The notes: a model not told the origin generated them from the sequence alone. A DNA stretch of 64,000 nt from Neisseria perflava (GCF_024170405.1 NZ_JALJYC010000004.1:1-64000); one strand, 5' to 3'; positions 25,345-34,229 are shown, counted from the stretch's first letter. A program made the numbers and translations.

Positions 25345-27117
25345 TCAGCTGATCCACGACAAGGGATTCATATTTTGGCCGTGGTAGCGGATTTCAAGAT
25401 ACAGGCCTTCGCCCGCATCGGGCAATGAGCCGCTGACGCCGATTTTGTGACCCTGTCCGACATTATAGCCTTTGGCAACAGTGATTTCGCTCAGGCCGGA
25501 ATACACGCTGACATAGTCGTCGCCATGATCGACCACCACCACATTGCCGTAGCCTTCCAAGCTGCCGGCATAGACTACTGTACCGGCGGCAATGCTACTG
25601 ACCGCCGTTGGCGCGGTTTGGTAAAACACGCCTTTCCAGACATCGCCGCCACTGCGCGGTTGACCGAACAAACCGGAGAGCAAGCCGTTAACCGGTTTTT
25701 TCAGACGGCCTTGCATGCGGCTGAAACTGTTGGGGCTGCTGATGGCAACATAATTAGCCGAAGTCGGCGCTTGCAGTTTCATGTCGTCTTCGGTCAGATT
25801 GGACATGGCGGCGCGTTCTTCTGCCGCTTTTTGCTCGGCGGCTTTGGCTTTACGCGCTTTTTCGGCTGCAGCCAAACGCGCTTCGGCGGCTTTTTTGCGC
25901 TGCTCGGCTTCTTTTTTACGTTGCTCGGCTTTTTGTTTGTCGAGGTCGCTTAAAAGATTGTTCAGGCGTTGCTCGTCGTCTTTACGCTTGCCGGCTTGTT
26001 TGGCTTCTTTTGCCATTTGCGCGTTTTGACGGCGGCTTTCCGCTTGTTCGGCAGAATTGTTGACGCCTTGTTTTTTTAAGGCCGCTTGCGCGTTGCTTTG
26101 CAGTTTTTTCAGATAACCCAGTTCGGCATTGATTTTGCGCTCTTGCGCCGCAAGCTGATTTTGCTGCTTGCCTAAGTCTTTGACCACTTGCTCATTGGCC
26201 GCGTTGATGTAGCGGGTATAGCGCAGGAAACGGGTTTTCTGGCCGGGCTCGGCATTTTTCAAAAACAGCGCCACGGCGTTGGGCTGGCTGTTTTTATAAT
26301 TGCCTGATACAAAGCGGGAAATTTGCGCACGGGTATTGGAAACTTCGGCTTTCAGACGGCTTAAGTCGGTATCCAATTTTTGCAGCTTCGCCCATGCGTC
26401 GCGCTGCTGGCGGTTGATGTTTGCCAAGCTCAGGCGGGTTTGCTGCAATTCTTTCAGATTGGCGTTGACGCGCACCAAAAAGCCTTCGGTGCGTTTGTTT
26501 AACGCCTTTTTCTCTTCCAAATCGTTGGTAGCGGCGCTGACGGCGGCACGCAGTTCGTCTGAATCCGAACTAGCAGCGGCAGATTTTTTTGCAACGGATT
26601 TTTTCTCCTTCGCCTCATCGCCATCTTTGGTCTTGCTCTTGGCGCGGCTGTTTTTTACCGTTTGCTTTTTGTTGTCGTCATCAGCGACTTTGTCAGCAGC
26701 TTTGGCTTTGCTTTTCCCGGCTTTCGTTTCTGACTTGGTTTCTGCGGTTTTGTTCGCTTTAGGCGCCGCTGCATTTTTTTTGCTTTTGCCGGTTTTGCTG
26801 TCGTTCTGTTCTTCGGTGGCAGCTTTGGCTTTAGTGTTTTTATCTTTCAGCGACGTTTTATCTTTATTACTGCTTTTGCTTTCTTTGCTACTCTTGGCGC
26901 TTTTCTTTGTGTCGTCTTGGCCGTCTGAATCTTTTTTACTGCTTTTGGCTGTCGCTGCTTTTTTACTGCTTTCTTTCGGCGCAGCTTCCGCAGCGGCTTT
27001 TTTGGTTTTCACCGTTTTTTTAGCCGCAGCCGCCTTTTCTTTCGGCGTATCGTTGGCTGCGAAAGACGGTACGGAAAAACACAGCATCAGGGCGAGTAAG
27101 AGGGGTTTGTAACGCAT
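25345..27117 (-). CDS. envC: EnvC-like murein hydrolase activator with Lys-rich domain
   Basis: Periplasmic activator of cell-separation amidases. Order: signal peptide (1-20, PSFA|AND), a long Lys/Ala/Ser low-complexity region (about 25-190), two coiled coils (about 190-290 and 310-440, the second rich in EQRKKEAEQRKK) and a C-terminal LytM domain (about 475-590). The LytM end reads LYLEIRYHGQNMNPLSW. Active enzymes have a His before the E-I-R (HFEIR), so like E. coli EnvC (LYFEIR) this domain looks catalytically dead and would act by switching on an amidase. It is longer than EnvC (590 against about 420 aa) because of the N-terminal Lys-rich part, which may bind the wall or membrane. ctpA follows. 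Confidence 0.9.
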   Translation of the reverse strand: MRYKPLLLALMLCFSVPSFAANDTPKEKAAAAKKTVKTKKAAAEAAPKESSKKAATAKSSKKDSDGQDDTKKSAKSSKESKSSNKDKTSLKDKNTKAKAATEEQNDSKTGKSKKNAAAPKANKTAETKSETKAGKSKAKAADKVADDDNKKQTVKNSRAKSKTKDGDEAKEKKSVAKKSAAASSDSDELRAAVSAATNDLEEKKALNKRTEGFLVRVNANLKELQQTRLSLANINRQQRDAWAKLQKLDTDLSRLKAEVSNTRAQISRFVSGNYKNSQPNAVALFLKNAEPGQKTRFLRYTRYINAANEQVVKDLGKQQNQLAAQERKINAELGYLKKLQSNAQAALKKQGVNNSAEQAESRRQNAQMAKEAKQAGKRKDDEQRLNNLLSDLDKQKAEQRKKEAEQRKKAAEARLAAAEKARKAKAAEQKAAEERAAMSNLTEDDMKLQAPTSANYVAISSPNSFSRMQGRLKKPVNGLLSGLFGQPRSGGDVWKGVFYQTAPTAVSSIAAGTVVYAGSLEGYGNVVVVDHGDDYVSVYSGLSEITVAKGYNVGQGHKIGVSGSLPDAGEGLYLEIRYHGQNMNPLSWIS

Positions 27118-27268
27118 GGCAGGGTCTTGAAATAGAAAAAAGGCAACAAGGCGTGATTATACCTGTTTGTCAGGCCGTCTGAAAACGATATTCGCAATGC
27201 TTGCAATTTGGGCAGACAGGCTTTATATATAAAGGCACTCATCTTCTTTTTTCCAACAGGATTCCATC

Positions 27269-27817
27269 ATGCAAAAAATCTGGGCAGTCGCAGCGGCGGC
27301 TTTGTTATTGGCAGCGTGCGGCGGTAATGAAGCCGACAAAATCGGCCGCGCCAGCACCGTATTCCATATGCTCGGTAAAAACGACCGTATCGAAGTCGAA
27401 GGCTTCGATGATCCGGATATGCAGGGCGTATCCTGCTATATTTCCTACGCCAAAAAAGGCGGTTTGAAAGAAACCGTAAATTTGGAAGAAGATGCCAGCG
27501 ACGCTTCCGTGTCCTGTGTTCAGACGGCCAATATTATCCGCTATAACGAAGCAGCCGTTACCAAACCGAGAGAAGTGTTCAAACGCAGCGCCAGCGTCGC
27601 GTTTAAGAGCCAGCAGATTATCCGCTACTACGACCCGAAACGTAAGGCATTTGCCTACTTGGTGTATAGCGACAAAATTGTTCAGGGTTCGCCGAAAAAT
27701 TCTTTAAGCGCCATCTCTTGTTTCAACGGCACCAGTGCTGACAGCAAAGAAGCGGCCAGCCTGCCCAACAGCCAAATCCACGGCTCATGCATTATTGAAA
27801 CCACTCCAGCAAAATAA
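27269..27817 (+). CDS. creA: CreA family lipoprotein
   Basis: A 182-residue envelope protein. The N-terminus is a lipoprotein signal with lipobox LAAC (Cys17). The CreA domain follows: STVFHMLGKNDRIEVEGFDDPDMQGVSCYIS, YAKKGGLKETVNLEEDASDASVSC, FKSQQIIRYYDPKRKAFAYLVYSDKIVQGSPKNS and a late Cys pair. Family function is unknown. E. coli CreA is periplasmic without a lipobox, so the lipid anchor is a neisserial feature. It ends 8 bp before yqgE. Unlike the E. coli creABCD locus, no two-component genes are nearby. Confidence 0.9.
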   Translation: MQKIWAVAAAALLLAACGGNEADKIGRASTVFHMLGKNDRIEVEGFDDPDMQGVSCYISYAKKGGLKETVNLEEDASDASVSCVQTANIIRYNEAAVTKPREVFKRSASVAFKSQQIIRYYDPKRKAFAYLVYSDKIVQGSPKNSLSAISCFNGTSADSKEAASLPNSQIHGSCIIETTPAK

Positions 27818-27825
27818 GCAGATCT

Positions 27826-28368
27826 ATGAATCTTACCAACCATTTCCTGATTGCCATGCCTGATATGGACGATCCGTTTTTTACCGACAGCGTTGTGTAT
27901 ATATGCGAACACAACGATGACGGCGCTTTAGGCATTGTCATCAACAAACCCTCCCCGATTACCATGGACATGATTTTTGCCGCCTCCGGCCGCAATATCC
28001 CGCAGCGCATGCAGCATGACAGTGTAATGATGGGCGGGCCGGTACAGATTGACCGGGGATACGTGTTGCACACGCCTATCGGCGATTGGCAGAACAGCAT
28101 GATTGTCACCGACGACATTGCCCTGACCTCATCCCGAGATGTGATTGAAAATATTACCGAAAACGTAGATAAGGCATTGGTCAGTATCGGCTATTCCAGC
28201 TGGCGCAAAGGCCAGTTAGAGCGCGAGTTGGCCAACAACGGCTGGCTGACCGTTCCTGCCGACGAGCATATTTTGTTTGATGTTCCTTACGAACACCGTT
28301 ATGCCGCCGCCTTTGCTAAACTGGGTTTCAGCCCCAGCGCACTGGCCGCAGGAGCCGGACATGCTTAA
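27826..28368 (+). CDS. yqgE: YqgE/AlgH family protein (UPF0301)
   Basis: A 180-residue conserved protein with the family start LTNHFLIAMPDMDDPFF, the core VVYICEHNDDGALGIVINKPS and VMMGGPVQIDRGYVLHT, and the late GYSSWRKGQLERELANNGWL. The biochemical role is unknown. Its conserved link with ruvX is reproduced here: the last 8 bp overlap the ruvX start. It lies 8 bp downstream of creA, giving a creA-yqgE-ruvX operon. Confidence 0.95.
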   Translation: MNLTNHFLIAMPDMDDPFFTDSVVYICEHNDDGALGIVINKPSPITMDMIFAASGRNIPQRMQHDSVMMGGPVQIDRGYVLHTPIGDWQNSMIVTDDIALTSSRDVIENITENVDKALVSIGYSSWRKGQLERELANNGWLTVPADEHILFDVPYEHRYAAAFAKLGFSPSALAAGAGHA

Positions 28369-28834
28369 AGCAGTACGCGGCACTACCCTTGCTTTTGATT
28401 TCGGCGAAACCCGTATCGGCGTCGCGCAAGGCGATGCCGAACTTGGCATTGCACACCCCTTGGCAACAGTAACCGGCAACAGTAACGAAGCCAAATTCGA
28501 AGCCATCGCCAAATTGGTAAAAGAATGGCAGCCCGCGCAATTTGTGGTCGGGCTGCCCACGCATACCGACGGTACGGAGCACGAATTAACCCGCCTCAGC
28601 CGCAAATTCGGCCGCCGCTTGAACGGACGCTTTAATCTGCCCGTATATTGGGTGGACGAGCGCCTATCATCTTTATACGCCGAAAGCCTGCTGGCCGAAG
28701 CGCAGGTATTCGGCCGCAAGCAAAAAGCCGTACTTGATCAGGTAGCGGCGCAGGCGATTTTGCAGGGATTTTTTGAAGGCGGTGCAGCGGAATATTTCAA
28801 TGGACGGGAAAATGGTGAAAACAATGAGACTTGA
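28361..28834 (+). CDS. ruvX: Holliday junction resolvase-like protein RuvX (YqgF)
   Basis: A 157-residue RNase H-fold nuclease implicated in 16S pre-rRNA 5' processing. Motifs: LAFDFGETRIGVA (first Asp), VVGLPTHTDGTEHE, VYWVDERLSS (catalytic Glu/Asp) and the final Asp in KAVLDQVAAQAIL. The start is the ATG at 28361, inside the end of yqgE, with GGAG just upstream. The longer frame from 28277 would run fully over yqgE. The overlap suggests translational coupling. Confidence 0.95.
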   Translation: MLKAVRGTTLAFDFGETRIGVAQGDAELGIAHPLATVTGNSNEAKFEAIAKLVKEWQPAQFVVGLPTHTDGTEHELTRLSRKFGRRLNGRFNLPVYWVDERLSSLYAESLLAEAQVFGRKQKAVLDQVAAQAILQGFFEGGAAEYFNGRENGENNET

Positions 28835-28865
28835 TTTAACCTGACCCCATTCCATTGCTAATAAA

Positions 28866-28900
28866 AAAGCGCAAATCCATTTGGCTTGGATTTGCGCTTC
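28866..28900 (-). terminator. Intrinsic terminator of tmRNA
   Basis: On the minus strand AAGCGCAAATCCA, loop AGCCAAA, then TGGATTTGCGCTT followed by a T-run. It starts about 10 nt after the tmRNA 3' end and lies back to back with the end of ruvX. Confidence 0.85.
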
Positions 28901-28909
28901 TGTTTATTT

Positions 28910-29271
28910 TGGTGGAGGCGGGGGGAATTGAACCCCCGTCCGAAAGTCCTCTACAAAGCGTTCTACATACTTAGTCTTGCCTACTTGAAATCTTATTCCC
29001 CTTGCGCCGACAGACAGGCTCTTGGGAAACCAGTTACCTTAAATCTTATCCCCTGCCAAGTAACCCGACAGAGAACCAGTCAATGTAAAATGACGTTGCG
29101 GTAGTCTAAGCTACACAGCCCATTGACCAACTGTTGCAACGGCAGGCCTTAAGCGGCCAGTGCGTAAGTTTCGTCGTTTGCGACTATTTAGATTCAGTGT
29201 TTTACGGGAATCTGAGACCCCGGTATGCCCGCATCTGCTTCGCAACCCCCGTCGAAACCAAGATCGCCCCC
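28910..29271 (-). ncRNA. ssrA: Transfer-messenger RNA
   Basis: Rescues stalled ribosomes together with SmpB. The 5' end begins GGGGGCGATCTTGG then TTTCGACGGGGG, and the 3' end is a T-arm GGTTCAATTCCCCCCGCC followed by TCCACCA, pairing with the 5' end as in the tRNA-like domain. The tag reading frame lies at 29181-29149 and encodes ANDETYALAA then TAA, the known Neisseria degradation tag. Length about 362 nt matches the E. coli RNA. Several short open frames across it are spurious. Confidence 0.98.
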
Positions 29272-29286
29272 TGATAGGAATAGGCG

Positions 29287-29315
29287 ATTATACGCGGATT
29301 ATGCTTTTTTGCCAA
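29287..29315 (-). promoter_or_regulatory. Sigma-70 promoter of tmRNA
   Basis: Minus strand TTGGCA (29315-29310), a 17-bp spacer and TATAAT (29292-29287), with the start expected near 29280, about 9 nt before the mature 5' end. Confidence 0.8.
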
Positions 29316-29386
29316 CGCCATCGCAGGCCGTCTGAAAAAACGGCTGTATGGCAAAAGAGAAAACCTTTAAACTGTCGCCTTGGTGC

Positions 29387-29464
29387 TAGGGTCTGTTGGC
29401 ATTTCATCACACGGTATCTTTTCGGCGAAAATCTGCTTCGCGGATGGAATGTCAACAAACCCTA
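29387..29464. repeat. MITE-like element, family A, short copy (78 bp)
   Basis: Ends TAGGGTCTGTTGGCATTTCA(T) and the inverse TAGGGTTTGTTGACATTCCA(T) agree at 18 of 21 bases. The inside contains a second small inverted pair (CGCGAAG/CTTCGCG-like). No coding capacity. The same ends bound the element at 44742-44905. Confidence 0.65.
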
Positions 29465-29490
29465 CGATACCAAACAAGCAGAATAAATTG

Positions 29491-29527
29491 TTTCAGACGG
29501 CCTTGGGTATAACAGGCCGTCTGAAAA
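29491..29527. terminator. Inverted DUS pair upstream of the DUF1841 gene
   Basis: TTTCAGACGGCCT and AGGCCGTCTGAAA around the loop TGGGTATAAC. It lies 32 bp before the DUF1841 start, so it is either a terminator for readthrough or simply an uptake cassette. Confidence 0.55.
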
Positions 29528-29558
29528 TGTAAAGCATAAAATACAGGATACACACCAC

Positions 29559-30062
29559 ATGTATGACGTAAACACCCACGATGTGCGCCGTTTTTTTGCC
29601 CATGTCTGGCAGCAGCGGCTGCTGCCCTTGCAGCTGGACGGTTTGCAGCAGAAAGCCTTGCGCATTATCGAGGCGCATCCCGAATATGCGCATTATTTGG
29701 ACGATATTGAAAATTATCTGGATAAAAACTGGCTGCCGGAAAACGGCGAGAGCAATCCGTTTTTGCATATGTCGCTGCATTTGTCTTTGCAGGAACAGGC
29801 GGCGATTGACCAGCCGCCGGGCATACGGGCGATTCACAACCAACTGTGCGCCCGTTACAACGATGATTGGGTGCGCGCGGAACACGAGATGATGGACGCT
29901 CTGGCAGAAACACTATGGGAAGCGCAGCGTTACGGACGCGGTTTGGATGTGAACGCTTATATGACGCGCCTGCGCAAGCTGGTGGGTTTGGGGCAGGAAG
30001 ATGAGGAGCGGATTAACCCGCACGAAGTGGGTCTGTCGGATAAGATTAGCGAACGAAAATAA
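29559..30062 (+). CDS. DUF1841 family protein
   Basis: A 167-residue cytoplasmic protein of unknown function from a family largely confined to beta-proteobacteria. Recognisable stretches are MYDVNTHDVRRFFAHVWQ at the start, NPFLHMSLHLSLQEQAAIDQPPGI in the middle and MMDALAETLWEAQRYGRGLD near the end; the first and last thirds are helical. A DUS terminator follows. No neighbour suggests a role. Confidence 0.88.
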   Translation: MYDVNTHDVRRFFAHVWQQRLLPLQLDGLQQKALRIIEAHPEYAHYLDDIENYLDKNWLPENGESNPFLHMSLHLSLQEQAAIDQPPGIRAIHNQLCARYNDDWVRAEHEMMDALAETLWEAQRYGRGLDVNAYMTRLRKLVGLGQEDEERINPHEVGLSDKISERK

Positions 30063-30065
30063 ACC

Positions 30066-30101
30066 ATGCCGTCTGAAAATATCGGGTTTCAGACGGCATT
30101 T
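30066..30101. terminator. DUS-pair terminator between DUF1841 and radC
   Basis: CATGCCGTCTGAAA and TTTCAGACGGCAT around an 8-base loop, in a convergent gap of 41 bp. Confidence 0.75.
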
Positions 30102-30103
30102 GC

Positions 30104-30781
30104 TTATTCCATCCACCCGCCTGCCCTCAGAGAACATGTCTCCTGCGCGGTAACGATGAAGTGGTCGAGCAAATCAATCTCCACTAAATCCAAAGCCTGC
30201 TGCAAACGGCGGGTAAACGCAATATCTTCTTCAGACGGCCTGGCCGAACCGCCGGGATGGTTGTGGGCAAAAATTACTGCTCCTGCGTATTCATCCAAGG
30301 CCAGCTTGACGATTTCGCGGATATACACAGTATTTTCCGCTACCGTACCGCGCGAGAGTTCGCGCATGCTAATCAGCTGGTTTTGCCGGTTGAGCAGCAA
30401 GGCGGCGCTGATTTCGACTTTTTCATGCCCCAAATGCAGGCGCAGGTAATCGGCGACGGTATGCGGGCGGCTGAACACTATATTCTGCTGCAATTCTTCG
30501 CCCAATATGCGCCGCCCGATTTCTTTTACCACGGCAAATTGGGTGTAGCTGGCCGTACCCATACCCTTATAGGCCGACAATGCTTTAACCTCCGCGCTCA
30601 TCAGTTTGCCGAGGCTGCCGAATTCGTTTAACAGATAACGCGCCAAGTCCACCGCGCTCATGCCGCGCGTTCCCACCCTCAATAAAATTGCCAAGAGCTC
30701 GGCATCGCTAAGCGCACTTGCGCCGCGTTGCAGCAGCTTTTCGCGCGGCCTCTCTCCTTGCGGCCATTGCTTAATACTCAT
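30104..30781 (-). CDS. radC: RadC/UPF0758 JAMM-domain protein
   Basis: A 225-residue protein. N-terminal helix-hairpin-helix region (about residues 1-95, PREKLLQRGASALSDAELLAILL) and C-terminal JAB1/MPN metalloprotease-like fold with the motif HNHPGGSARPSEED. The metal ligands His, His and Asp are all present. The historical DNA-repair role is doubtful and the true function is unknown; RadC-like proteins are often linked to transformation. I start at the ATG at 30781 (MSIKQWPQGERP); the same frame extends upstream without family similarity. Confidence 0.93.
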   Translation of the reverse strand: MSIKQWPQGERPREKLLQRGASALSDAELLAILLRVGTRGMSAVDLARYLLNEFGSLGKLMSAEVKALSAYKGMGTASYTQFAVVKEIGRRILGEELQQNIVFSRPHTVADYLRLHLGHEKVEISAALLLNRQNQLISMRELSRGTVAENTVYIREIVKLALDEYAGAVIFAHNHPGGSARPSEEDIAFTRRLQQALDLVEIDLLDHFIVTAQETCSLRAGGWME

Positions 30782-31201
30782 GTCTCGACTTAATATTTTC
30801 TCCGTAATGATTACGAATTTAGCGTATTTGGAATAAATGTCAAACGAAAAATGCCGTTTACATGCCAGCGGGTATAAAGCGTTGTATCGGCAGAACACTA
30901 TCCGGCAAATCCGGCGGTAACCTAAATTTAATATTGCCCCTGCCCCAGGTAGGCTAATATAATGGCAAGTTCGCTTGGAAACTTTATCCACCGTTGAAAA
31001 TGACACGGCGGATTTGCCTGACTGCCTCCAGCTGCGTAGAAATGGCCGTTTCCCGCCCCGTGCTGCCCGTGCGCTTTTCAAGGCTTTTTTCAGACGCCTC
31101 TATGCCGTCTGAAACGCCCCGCCAGCAATCAAACAGCTTGTTATCACCCATCGAAAATCCGTTTTGCCGGTACTCGTCTTTTACTTTGGAGTATTGCCAT
31201 T
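30782..31201. other. 420-bp gap between radC and potG
   Basis: Divergent intergenic region with no convincing gene. It holds AT-rich DNA near radC and a loose inverted DUS pair (TTTTCAGACGCC with ATGCCGTCTGAA, about 31088-31113). A ribosome site GGAG lies before potG. The potG promoter is probably here but I cannot place it. Confidence 0.6.
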
Positions 31202-32326
31202 ATGACCGCAAATGCTGCGTCTTCAGCCAAACCTTACTTACAGATTCAGGGTTTGGTGAAAAAATTTGGTGACAATTACGCTGTCGATAACATCGACTTG
31301 GACATCTACCAACATGAAATCTTCGCCCTTTTGGGCAGCTCGGGTAGCGGCAAATCCACGCTGCTGCGCATGCTGGCGGGCATGGAGAGTCCGAATCAGG
31401 GCAAAATCATCCTCGACGGTCAGGACATTACCAAACTGGCGCCGTATGAGCGCCCGATTAACATGATGTTCCAAAGCTACGCCCTCTTCCCGCACATGAG
31501 CGTGGAGCAGAATATCGCTTTCGGTTTGAAACAAGACAAAATGCCCAAAGGCGAAATCGACGCACGCGTGGAAGAAATGCTGCGCTTGGTGCAAATGACC
31601 AAATACGCCAAACGCAAACCGCACCAGCTCTCCGGCGGCCAGCAGCAGCGTATCGCGCTGGCCCGCAGTTTGGCCAAGCGCCCGAAACTGCTGCTGCTCG
31701 ACGAACCTTTGGGCGCGTTGGATAAAAAATTGCGCCAGCAAACCCAGTTTGAATTGGTCAACACGCTGGAGCAAGTGGGCGTAACCTGTATCATGGTGAC
31801 CCACGACCAAGAAGAAGCCATGACCATGGCGACCCGCGTGGCGATTATGTCGGAAGGCCAGCTGCAACAAGTTGGCACACCGGGCGACGTGTATGACTAT
31901 CCCAACAGCCGCTTTACCGCCGAATTTATCGGCGAAACCAATATTTTCGACGGCGTAGTGATTGAAGACCATGCCGATTATGCGGTTATCGAGTGCGAAG
32001 GCTTGGACAAACACGTGCGCATCGACCACGGTTTGGGCGGCCCATCCGAGCAGGATTTGTGGGTCAGTATCCGTCCGGAAGACATTGATTTATACAAAGA
32101 AAAACCGGATACGCTGGGCGAATACAACTGGGCGCAGGGTACGGTTAAAGAAATCGCCTATCTGGGCAGCTTCGCCATTTACCATATCCAGCTGCCCAAC
32201 GGCCGCGTGATTAAGAGCCAAGTGCCCGCGCCTTACTGGTATGTGCGCAACATCACACCGCCGACTTGGGACGAAACCGTGTATGTGAGCTGGCCGGAAA
32301 ACCAACCGACCCCGTTGTTCCGCTAA
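31202..32326 (+). CDS. potG: Putrescine/spermidine ABC transporter ATPase
   Basis: Cytoplasmic ATPase of a polyamine importer. A 374-residue protein with Walker A GSSGSGKST (residues 45-53), Q-loop MMFQSYALFPHM, signature LSGGQQQR, Walker B LLLLDEPLGALD, H-loop VTHDQEEA, and a C-terminal TOBE regulatory domain (about 290-370). It is closer to E. coli PotG than PotA, with APYERPINMMFQSYA and KRKPHQLSGGQ conserved. It heads potG-potH-potI, and no periplasmic binding protein (PotF/PotD) is adjacent, so that part must be encoded elsewhere. Polyamines are also a substrate of the gss product in this window. Confidence 0.94.
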   Translation: MTANAASSAKPYLQIQGLVKKFGDNYAVDNIDLDIYQHEIFALLGSSGSGKSTLLRMLAGMESPNQGKIILDGQDITKLAPYERPINMMFQSYALFPHMSVEQNIAFGLKQDKMPKGEIDARVEEMLRLVQMTKYAKRKPHQLSGGQQQRIALARSLAKRPKLLLLDEPLGALDKKLRQQTQFELVNTLEQVGVTCIMVTHDQEEAMTMATRVAIMSEGQLQQVGTPGDVYDYPNSRFTAEFIGETNIFDGVVIEDHADYAVIECEGLDKHVRIDHGLGGPSEQDLWVSIRPEDIDLYKEKPDTLGEYNWAQGTVKEIAYLGSFAIYHIQLPNGRVIKSQVPAPYWYVRNITPPTWDETVYVSWPENQPTPLFR

Positions 32327-32342
32327 TTGAGGGAATATCGAG

Positions 32343-33320
32343 ATGAACTTGAAAACCTTAAAAAACAAGCTGTTCCCCCATCGCGGACGAGGTGCGGTCA
32401 TTGCCGTGCCGTATATTTGGCTGCTGGTTTTGTTTTTGATTCCGTTTGCGATTGTGTTGAAAATCAGCTTCGCGGAGCAGGAAATCGCCATTCCGCCGTT
32501 TACGCCGCTGACTTCGGTTGACGAAGACTTAGGCCGTCTGAATATCGCCATCAGCTATCAAAACTATGCCGATATTTTCCAGAATTTCTGGGCGACTTTG
32601 GGGCAGATGCTCAATCCTTTCAGCAGCAGCAACGGTGAAAACATCTATCTTCTGACCTACTGGTCTTCGATTAAAACCGCGCTGACAACCACCATTATCT
32701 GCCTGCTGATTGGCTATCCGACCGCTTATGCCATTTCGCGTGCCAAACCCTCGGCTCGCAACGGCCTCTTGCTGGCGATTATGCTGCCGTTTTGGACATC
32801 TTTCCTGCTGCGCGTGTATGCGTGGATGGGCTTGCTCGGCCACAACGGGATTGTCAATAATATGCTGATGGATTGGGGAGTCATTAAAGAGCCATTGGAT
32901 TTGTTTTACAACGCCTTTTCCCTGAATCTGGTGATGGTGTATGCCTATCTGCCGTTTATGATTCTGCCGCTTTACACCCAGTTGGTAAAATTAGACAGCC
33001 GCCTGCTTGAAGCCGCCTCCGATTTGGGCGCAGGGCCGATTAAGTCTTTCTTTACCATTACCCTGCCCTTATCCAAAACCGGCATTATTGCCGGCTCTAT
33101 GCTGGTATTCGTACCGGGGGTGGGCGAATTTGTGATTCCCGAATTGGTCGGCGGCTCGGAAAACCTGATGATTGGTAAAGTCTTGTGGCAGGCGTTCTTC
33201 GACCAAAACAACTGGCCGCTGGCTTCCGCTGTGGCGGTGGTGATGGTGGCGCTCTTGGTGGTGCCGATCGCCCTGTTCCAACGCTATGAAAACCGCGAAA
33301 TCGAAGAAGGAAGCAAATAA
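32343..33320 (+). CDS. potH: Polyamine ABC transporter permease PotH
   Basis: Inner-membrane subunit with six spans and the EAA loop that docks the ATPase (LEAASDLGAGPIKSFFTITLPLS, about residues 222-244). N-terminal part RGRGAVIAVPYIWLLVLFLIPFAIVLKISF is characteristic of the PotB/PotH family. 325 aa, 16 bp after potG with GAGGGA upstream; its stop overlaps the potI start by one base. A DUS lies in the coding region near 32532. Confidence 0.94.
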   Translation: MNLKTLKNKLFPHRGRGAVIAVPYIWLLVLFLIPFAIVLKISFAEQEIAIPPFTPLTSVDEDLGRLNIAISYQNYADIFQNFWATLGQMLNPFSSSNGENIYLLTYWSSIKTALTTTIICLLIGYPTAYAISRAKPSARNGLLLAIMLPFWTSFLLRVYAWMGLLGHNGIVNNMLMDWGVIKEPLDLFYNAFSLNLVMVYAYLPFMILPLYTQLVKLDSRLLEAASDLGAGPIKSFFTITLPLSKTGIIAGSMLVFVPGVGEFVIPELVGGSENLMIGKVLWQAFFDQNNWPLASAVAVVMVALLVVPIALFQRYENREIEEGSK

Positions 33321-34210
33321 TGCAGAAAAACAAATTGTCTTGGTTTTTGAAGCTGATGCTGCTGTTTGCTTTGGCATTCTTGTATATCCCGCTGGTGGTG
33401 CTGGTGGTTTATTCGTTTAACGAATCCAAGCTGGTGACCGTCTGGGGCGGTTTCTCAACCAAATGGTACGGCGCGCTGCTGCAAAACGACACCATTCTCG
33501 AAGCGGCTTGGCTGTCGCTGCGCATTGCGCTGGTATCGTCGCTGGCGGCAGTGGTATTGGGTACGCTGGCGGGTTACGCGATAGCGCGGATTAAGCGTTT
33601 TCGCGGCAGCACGCTGTTTGCCGGCATGATCTCCGCGCCGATGGTGATGCCCGACGTGATTACCGGCTTGTCCATGCTGCTCCTAATTATTCAGGTGCAG
33701 ATGTTCCTGCAAAACAGCGAATGGCTGCAATGGCTGTATTTTGACCGCGGCTTTTTTACCATTTTCTTGGGGCACACGACTTTGTGCATGGCCTACATTA
33801 CCGTGGTTATCCGCTCGCGCCTGATTGAGCTGGATCAATCGCTGGAAGAAGCAGCGATGGACTTGGGCGCGCGGCCATTGAAAATCTTTTTCGTGATTAC
33901 CCTGCCGCTGATTGCGCCTGCGATTGCCTCCGGCTTCCTGCTGGGCATTACCCTGTCGCTGGACGACTTGGTAATTACCTCCTTCCTCTCCGGCCCGGGT
34001 TCTTCCACCCTGCCGCAGGTGATTTTCTCCAAAATCAAACTCGGCCTCGACCCGCAGATGAACGTGTTGGCAACGATTTTAATCGGCATCATCGGCACAC
34101 TGGTCATCGTCATCAACTATTGGATGATGCGCCAAGCCACCAAACGCGAACGCGAAGCTGCCGAAGCCTATAAACAGGAGCAACTGGCTGCGGAGCAAGC
34201 CGCATCGTAA
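33320..34210 (+). CDS. potI: Polyamine ABC transporter permease PotI
   Basis: Second permease of the polyamine importer, 296 aa with six membrane spans. The EAA loop is EEAAMDLGARPLKIFFVITLPLI (about residues 175-197) and is followed by the family segment SLDDLVITSFLSGPGSSTLPQVIFS. The C-terminus is a charged tail rich in Glu/Ala/Lys. It starts on the TAATG junction with potH, so the two are translationally coupled. A DUS terminator closes the operon. Confidence 0.94.
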   Translation: MQKNKLSWFLKLMLLFALAFLYIPLVVLVVYSFNESKLVTVWGGFSTKWYGALLQNDTILEAAWLSLRIALVSSLAAVVLGTLAGYAIARIKRFRGSTLFAGMISAPMVMPDVITGLSMLLLIIQVQMFLQNSEWLQWLYFDRGFFTIFLGHTTLCMAYITVVIRSRLIELDQSLEEAAMDLGARPLKIFFVITLPLIAPAIASGFLLGITLSLDDLVITSFLSGPGSSTLPQVIFSKIKLGLDPQMNVLATILIGIIGTLVIVINYWMMRQATKREREAAEAYKQEQLAAEQAAS

Positions 34211-34229
34211 AACAGTAATGTTTGTTGCC

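Noticed and set aside
26300..27112. Long antisense frame over envC rich in Leu/Phe/Ser
   Set aside because: It is the reverse reading of the Lys/Ala/Ser-rich region of envC (AAA/GCC/TCC codons read as Phe, Gly, Gly or Leu). No ribosome site or family similarity.
28886..29486. Short frames across 28.9-29.5 kb
   Set aside because: They fall within the tmRNA gene, its promoter and the family A element; tmRNA explains the conserved sequence.
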